Below, piece after piece: positions 60,330 to 64,000 of a stretch of 64,000 bases of DNA. The stretch spans positions 62,001 to 126,000 of the forward strand of contig NZ_UWFA01000505.1 in the NCBI RefSeq assembly GCF_900601905.1. The letters are read 5' to 3'. How positions within the stretch are numbered: position 1 is the stretch's first letter; every line of letters begins with the position of its first letter. A program made the position numbers and the translations under genes. The stretch comes from Pseudomonas viridiflava. Its GTDB lineage: Bacteria; Pseudomonadota; Gammaproteobacteria; Pseudomonadales; Pseudomonadaceae. The notes under the pieces were generated by a model, which was not told where the DNA came from, ran no database searches, and saw nothing but the letters and a program-made list of their open reading frames with translations.

Positions 60330-60403
60330 GCGGGTGTAGTTTAGTGGTAAAACGAAAGCTTCCCAAGCTTTAGTTGAGGGTTCGATTCCCTCCACCCGCT
60401 CCA
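60330..60403 (+). tRNA. tRNA-Gly (anticodon CCC)
   Basis: The 74-nt tRNA has acceptor arm GCGGGTG/CACCCGC, D arm TAGTTTAGTGGTAAAAC, anticodon loop TTCCCAA (anticodon CCC), T arm GAGGGTTCGATTCCCTC, discriminator T and encoded CCA (60401-60403). It decodes GGG. Confidence 0.96.
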
Positions 60404-60483
60404 ATTCTTCAAGCTTGAACCCCCTCCTGTTTTATCCCGCCAGCAGCCATCGACCACAGCATGCCTACCCCTTGGCGCATTCT

Positions 60484-60574
60484 CCGTGGGAGCGAATTCA
60501 TTCGCGAAGGCGTACGATCTAAAATGCATCAGGGCCAGACCCTACGCATTCGCGAATGACTTCGCTCCCACAGG
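60484..60574. repeat. REP doublet (type GAATTCATTC) near tRNA-Gly
   Basis: CCGTGGGAGCGAATTCATTC-GCGAAGG faces CATTCGCGAATGACTTCGCT-CCCACAGG with about 36 bases between. Lies in the 249-bp gap between tRNA-Gly and the porin gene, which holds nothing else I recognise. Confidence 0.88.
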
Positions 60575-60652
60575 TTTCGGTTTACACGCCCACTAACCGC
60601 GTCGTCCATCGCCCCTCGGCCGCCCACATCGCCCCGGACTATGCGGCGAGCC

Positions 60653-61921
60653 CTACCAGAGCGCGATGTCGTACGTGAGGTACAGGCGGTTGCTGTCGCG
60701 CCCGCGGGCGAAATCCGCGCGGTACACGTAGTTGCGCAGCTTCACGCCCAAGCCTTTGAACGTGCCGCCTTGCAGCACGTACGCCAGCTCCGCATCGCGC
60801 TCCCACTCTTTAAGCTCGGCCGAATCGGACTTGCCGTTGTTGCCGCTGATGTAGCGCGTCGAGAATGTCAGGCCTGGCACGCCCACTTTGGCGAAGTCAA
60901 AGCCGTAGCTGAGCAGCCAGGTCTTCTCGTCTTCCTCGATGAATTTACCGATGCCGACGTTACTGAACGAGTAAACGGTTGCGCCGCTGATGTAGGGCAA
61001 GCCTGCTTCACCGCTCAGGGTCTGGTAGCCGCCACCGAAACTGTGCCCGGCGATGGCGTAGGTGAGTTGTCCGCTGAGCATGTCGTTGTCGATTTTGCCG
61101 TCGCGGGCACTTCCGGCATCCACGCTGTGGAAATAGCGCAGGTCGCTGGTCAGGACCCCGCCACCCAACAGCAAATCGTGCTGGATCGAAGCAAATTGCT
61201 GACGGTAGAAGTTTTCCAGCTCCCCGTAGAAGTAGCTCAGGCGTATGTTTTTGCCCAGCTTGTAGTCGCCACCAACGTAAGAAAAATCCGAGCCTCTGCC
61301 AGTAAAGCCGTCGGGAATGATCGAGCGGCTGTCCGAGGAATCCCGCAGTTTGAACTGGTCCAACCGCCCGCCCGTCAGGGTCAGGTTATCGATCTCGGTG
61401 CTGGTGACCTGCGCGCCCTGGTAAGTCTGCGGCAACAGCCGCGCATCGTTGTAAATCAGCACCGGCGTCTTGGGCAACAGCGTGCCGTATTTCACCGTGG
61501 TTTTGGACAGGCGTGCCTTGGCGGCCGCGCCGAGGCTTGAGAACTCGTCGGCGGCACGGCCATCGGCATGCACAGGTAGCAAGCCGGTGCCACTGCGGCC
61601 CTTGCCGGAATCGAGCTTGACGCCCACCAGCCCTAGCGCATCTACACCAAAGCCCAGCGGGCCCTGGGTGAAACCGGATTGATAGTCGAGCAGAAAACCC
61701 TGCGCCCACTCGGTGCGTTCACTTTTCGCGGTGCTGGCGGCGCGAGCGGTCAGGCCATTTTCGTCGCGGAAGTTTTCATTGAAGTACACATTGCGCAGTT
61801 GCAGTTTCAACTTGCTGTCGTCGATGAAACCCGCAGCGTCGACACAAGCCCAGGGCAGGATGCCCAGCAGCGGCGCGGTTTTGAGAAAGGTTGTAGTGCC
61901 ACGCTTGGAAAACATACTCAT
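60653..61921 (-). CDS. OprD-family outer-membrane porin
   Basis: Substrate-specific outer-membrane porin of 422 residues with a signal peptide ending WACVDA, an N-terminus AGFIDDSKLKLQLRNVYFN typical of OprD mature sequences, many amphipathic beta strands and a C-terminal aromatic residue (IALW). OprD porins import amino acids or small acids. It lies next to CitMHS and DctA genes on the same strand, so a tri- or dicarboxylate substrate (OpdH-like) is suggested. Subfamily needs phylogeny. Confidence 0.92.
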   Translation of the reverse strand: MSMFSKRGTTTFLKTAPLLGILPWACVDAAGFIDDSKLKLQLRNVYFNENFRDENGLTARAASTAKSERTEWAQGFLLDYQSGFTQGPLGFGVDALGLVGVKLDSGKGRSGTGLLPVHADGRAADEFSSLGAAAKARLSKTTVKYGTLLPKTPVLIYNDARLLPQTYQGAQVTSTEIDNLTLTGGRLDQFKLRDSSDSRSIIPDGFTGRGSDFSYVGGDYKLGKNIRLSYFYGELENFYRQQFASIQHDLLLGGGVLTSDLRYFHSVDAGSARDGKIDNDMLSGQLTYAIAGHSFGGGYQTLSGEAGLPYISGATVYSFSNVGIGKFIEEDEKTWLLSYGFDFAKVGVPGLTFSTRYISGNNGKSDSAELKEWERDAELAYVLQGGTFKGLGVKLRNYVYRADFARGRDSNRLYLTYDIALW

Positions 61922-62030
61922 GCTGTGTACTCATTGTTGTTATAGGCGTTATTGAAGGTGCAGCGATCCGCGCGCCCTGTGCAGGGCACTTGGATAACTC
62001 GATAAGAATGGTGGGTGCTGCAAACACGGC

Positions 62031-62128
62031 CCCGTAGGAGCGGCTTTAGCCGCGAATCTGGTATTTCCAGCAGTGCCAAGGCAGTGGATTTACCGGCGCC
62101 TTCCCGGCTAAAGCCGGTCCTACGAGGG
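62031..62128. repeat. REP doublet (type GGCTTTAGCC)
   Basis: CCCGTAGGAGCGGCTTTAGC-CGCGAATCTGG faces CGCCTTCCCGGCTAAAGCCG-GTCCTACGAGGG. It lies between the CitMHS stop (62140) and the porin start (61921), in the middle of a run of minus-strand genes. Confidence 0.88.
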
Positions 62129-62139
62129 TTGTGGCTTTA

Positions 62140-63444
62140 TCAAGCGATCAGCGTCAGCGCACCGGTCAACAGCGCCAATGCCGTAATCACCAGCGAGGTG
62201 AGCACCGCCCACTTCACCGTGGCTTTCTGGAAGTCGCCGATATCGCGATCGATCATCCCTACCAGTAGCAAGGTCGACGCCACCAGCGGGCTCATCAGGT
62301 GCACCGGCTGGCCGAGAATCGAGGCCCGGGCAATTTCCAGCGGGCTGATGCCATAGGCGGCCGCCGCGTTGGCGAGGATCGGCACCACACCGAAGTAATA
62401 AGCGTCGTTGGACAGCACGAACGTCAGCGGCATGCTGGTCAGCGCAACCACCAGTGGGAACAGGTGACCCCACTCTGGCGGAATCCAGGCCACCAGGGTC
62501 TGAGCCAGGGCGTCGACCATTTTGGTGCCCGAGAAAATCCCGGCGAAGATACCTGCGGCGAAGACCAGCAACACCACGGTCATGGCATTGCCGGAATGCG
62601 CCAGGATGCGTTCTTTCTGAATATCCAGCTGTGGATAGTTGATCATCAGCGCCAGCACGAAACCGATCAGGAACAGGATCGCCGAATGCATCAGACCCAT
62701 CACCAGCGCGATCATTACCACGATCACCAGCGCCAGGTTGACGTAAGCCAGCTTGGGACGCTTGTGCGGGGTGTCGCCCAGAATCGCCTCGATGTAACAG
62801 TCGCCGCCACCGCTTTGCAGGTTGACGTTGCCAATGCGTTTACGCTCGGCACGGCCCAGCAGGAAAGCCGTAAACACCACCCAGGCGGCACCGCCAATCA
62901 TGGTCGGCAGCAGCGGAACAAAGTATTCGCCGGCGTCCAGCCCCAATGCAGCAATCGCCCGAGTGGCCGGTCCGCCCCACGGAGTCATGCCGCTCATGAT
63001 GCTCAGCGACAACATCGACACGATACCGAGGATCATCGGGTTCATGCCGATGCGCTTGTACAACGGCAGCATCGCCGCGCAAGTGATCATGTAGGTGGTG
63101 GTGCCATCGCCATCCAGCGCGACCGTCAACGACAACAACGCCGTGCCCACTGCGATCTTCATCGGGTCGCCGTTGACGCGTTTCAGGATCTTGCGGATCA
63201 GCGGGTCGAACAGCCCGGAGTCAATCATCAGGCCGAAGAACAGGATCGCGAACAGCAGCAGCGCTGCGGACGGCGCGACCATCTTCAGGCCGTCGAGCAT
63301 CATCTTGCCGGTGGTGCCGCCAAAACCGCCAATGACAGCAAACACGATCGGGACGACCGTCAGCGCAACGATGGGTGACAAACGTTTTGACATGATCAGG
63401 TAGGTGAACACTACAACCATGGACAAGCCAAGGAAGGCAAGCAT
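62140..63444 (-). CDS. CitMHS-family citrate transporter
   Basis: Inner-membrane secondary transporter for metal-citrate complexes with protons. The 434-residue protein has about 12 helices and family-like segments GDGTTTYMITCAAMLPLYKR, SGMTPWGGPATRAIAAL and PLTFVLSNDAYYFGVVPIL. The first gene downstream of it on this strand is the OprD-type porin, giving a plausible outer/inner membrane uptake pair. Whether it moves Mg- or Ca-type citrate complexes cannot be told. Confidence 0.92.
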   Translation of the reverse strand: MLAFLGLSMVVVFTYLIMSKRLSPIVALTVVPIVFAVIGGFGGTTGKMMLDGLKMVAPSAALLLFAILFFGLMIDSGLFDPLIRKILKRVNGDPMKIAVGTALLSLTVALDGDGTTTYMITCAAMLPLYKRIGMNPMILGIVSMLSLSIMSGMTPWGGPATRAIAALGLDAGEYFVPLLPTMIGGAAWVVFTAFLLGRAERKRIGNVNLQSGGGDCYIEAILGDTPHKRPKLAYVNLALVIVVMIALVMGLMHSAILFLIGFVLALMINYPQLDIQKERILAHSGNAMTVVLLVFAAGIFAGIFSGTKMVDALAQTLVAWIPPEWGHLFPLVVALTSMPLTFVLSNDAYYFGVVPILANAAAAYGISPLEIARASILGQPVHLMSPLVASTLLLVGMIDRDIGDFQKATVKWAVLTSLVITALALLTGALTLIA

Positions 63445-63504
63445 ATGGATATTCTCTTGTTGTTATTAATGGACAAGCGAACGCTGCCTGGCTGGGCAAG
63501 TACC

Positions 63505-63517
63505 GTATCAACGATAC
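63505..63517. promoter_or_regulatory. Small palindrome upstream of the CitMHS gene
   Basis: GTATC-AAC-GATAC, a perfect 5-bp inverted repeat 61 bases before the CitMHS start codon, a possible operator half-site pair. Evidence is its symmetry and position only. Confidence 0.3.
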
Positions 63518-63587
63518 TCGCCCGGCTAGATAGTCATCGATTGGAATGGGTAACGGGTTGGGTGAATTCGCCCGGGTGCTAGATTCG

Positions 63588-64000
63588 CTAGACAACCGGC
63601 GGCGCAGTCTCCCACTGGCTGCTTTCGGGGCTTGGCACGGCGGCTTTGCCATCGAGCCTTTGCATGAGCAACTGGCGGTCGCAGGCGTTTTCCGAGAGGG
63701 AAATCACCACCGTGGCCACGGCGTTGCTCGCCAGGCTGGTCAAGGCCCGCGCTTCGGACATGAAGCGGTCGATGCCGATCAGCAATGCCAGGCCTGCAAG
63801 CGGGATGTCGTGGATCACCGAGAGGGTCGAGGCTAGCGCAACAAAGCCGCTGCCGGTCACCCCCGCTGCGCCTTTGGAGGACAGCAACATGATCGCCAGC
63901 ATGGTCAGGGTCTGGGTCATGCTCAGTTCGATGTTGCAGGCCTGAGCAATGAACACCGCAGCCAGCGACAGGTAAATCGCCGTGCCGTCCAGGTTGAACG
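63588..64000 (-). CDS. dctA: C4-dicarboxylate/Na+ (or H+) symporter DctA-like, partial (5' end outside window)
   Basis: C-terminal 136 residues of a dicarboxylate:cation symporter family protein. Visible are LDGTAIYLSLAAVFIAQACN, the conserved SSKGAAGVTGSGFVALASTL and GLALLIGIDRFMSEARALTS segments of the transport core, and a short C-terminal tail ending APPVV. In the usual N-x-V-A-T motif it reads SNAVATVVIS. The gene continues past the right edge. DctA proper and glutamate/aspartate symporters share these motifs; the HH/ID residues favour DctA. Confidence 0.88.
   Translation of the reverse strand, partial: FNLDGTAIYLSLAAVFIAQACNIELSMTQTLTMLAIMLLSSKGAAGVTGSGFVALASTLSVIHDIPLAGLALLIGIDRFMSEARALTSLASNAVATVVISLSENACDRQLLMQRLDGKAAVPSPESSQWETAPPVV

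Noticed and set aside
14435..60403. Genomic island or prophage at tRNA-Leu or tRNA-Gly
   Set aside because: No integrase, no duplicated tRNA 3' end and no phage genes were seen next to either tRNA.
7031..62128. CRISPR array suggested by recurrent repeats
   Set aside because: The repeats are dispersed, palindromic REP doublets of several subtypes, without regular spacers or cas genes.

Overview
The window is Pseudomonas chromosome, most likely from the P. syringae / P. fluorescens lineage. The signs are an algU-mucA-mucB-mucD cluster without mucC, an rhlA homologue without rhlB, OprD-family porins, and many REP palindromes of the GGAGCGAGCTTGCTCGCG, GGAGCGAATTCATTCGCG and GGCTTTAGCCGCG types typical of these species. 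Species is inferred from gene content only; no alignment was run.

Layout. 1-6,944 (minus): trmJ-cysE-iscR-iscS-iscU-iscA-hscB-hscA-fdx, the Fe-S assembly operon, with an IscR-type operator over its promoter. 7,221-14,326: suhB, a glycine-zipper protein, secF-secD-yajC and tgt-queA. 14,393-19,486: tRNA-Leu(CAA), a tiny hydrophobic ORF, manganese catalase with a small partner gene, a YitT-type membrane protein, a PheC-like periplasmic protein and an unknown Cys/His protein. 19,596-24,192: ilvE, then a small polysaccharide-type group (hexapeptide acetyltransferase, GT2, membrane GT-C-like protein). 24,348-33,190: mucD-mucB-mucA-algU (envelope stress and alginate control) with a near-perfect AlgU promoter, nadB, ygfX-sdhE, ygfZ and an HDOD protein. 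33,323-39,864: tctE-tctD divergent from tctC-tctB-tctA and an AbrB-family membrane protein (tricarboxylate sensing and uptake). 39,991-42,672: ung, a 3-hydroxyisobutyryl-CoA hydrolase-like gene, an antitoxin remnant and a Gly/Tyr-rich lipoprotein. 53,096-60,403: a large toxin-like protein, a diguanylate cyclase, a CWC protein, rsuA, an rhlA homologue and tRNA-Gly(CCC). 60,653-64,000 (minus): OprD-type porin, CitMHS transporter and a partial DctA.

The most interesting region is 42,909-53,095, a complete guanidine-to-ammonia operon. In order it has a sigma-54-like promoter, a guanidine-I (ykkC) riboswitch, an ABC transporter (binding protein, permease, ATPase), the two DUF1989 carboxyguanidine deiminase subunits, a 'urea carboxylase' that context makes a guanidine carboxylase, and allophanate hydrolase. 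Two features stand out. First, ten nucleotides of the riboswitch aptamer are perfectly complementary to the ribosome binding site of the first gene. Second, two back-to-back REP doublets lie in frame inside the carboxylase gene, adding about 75 codons at the junction of two domains. Another REP doublet lies between the deiminase and carboxylase genes.
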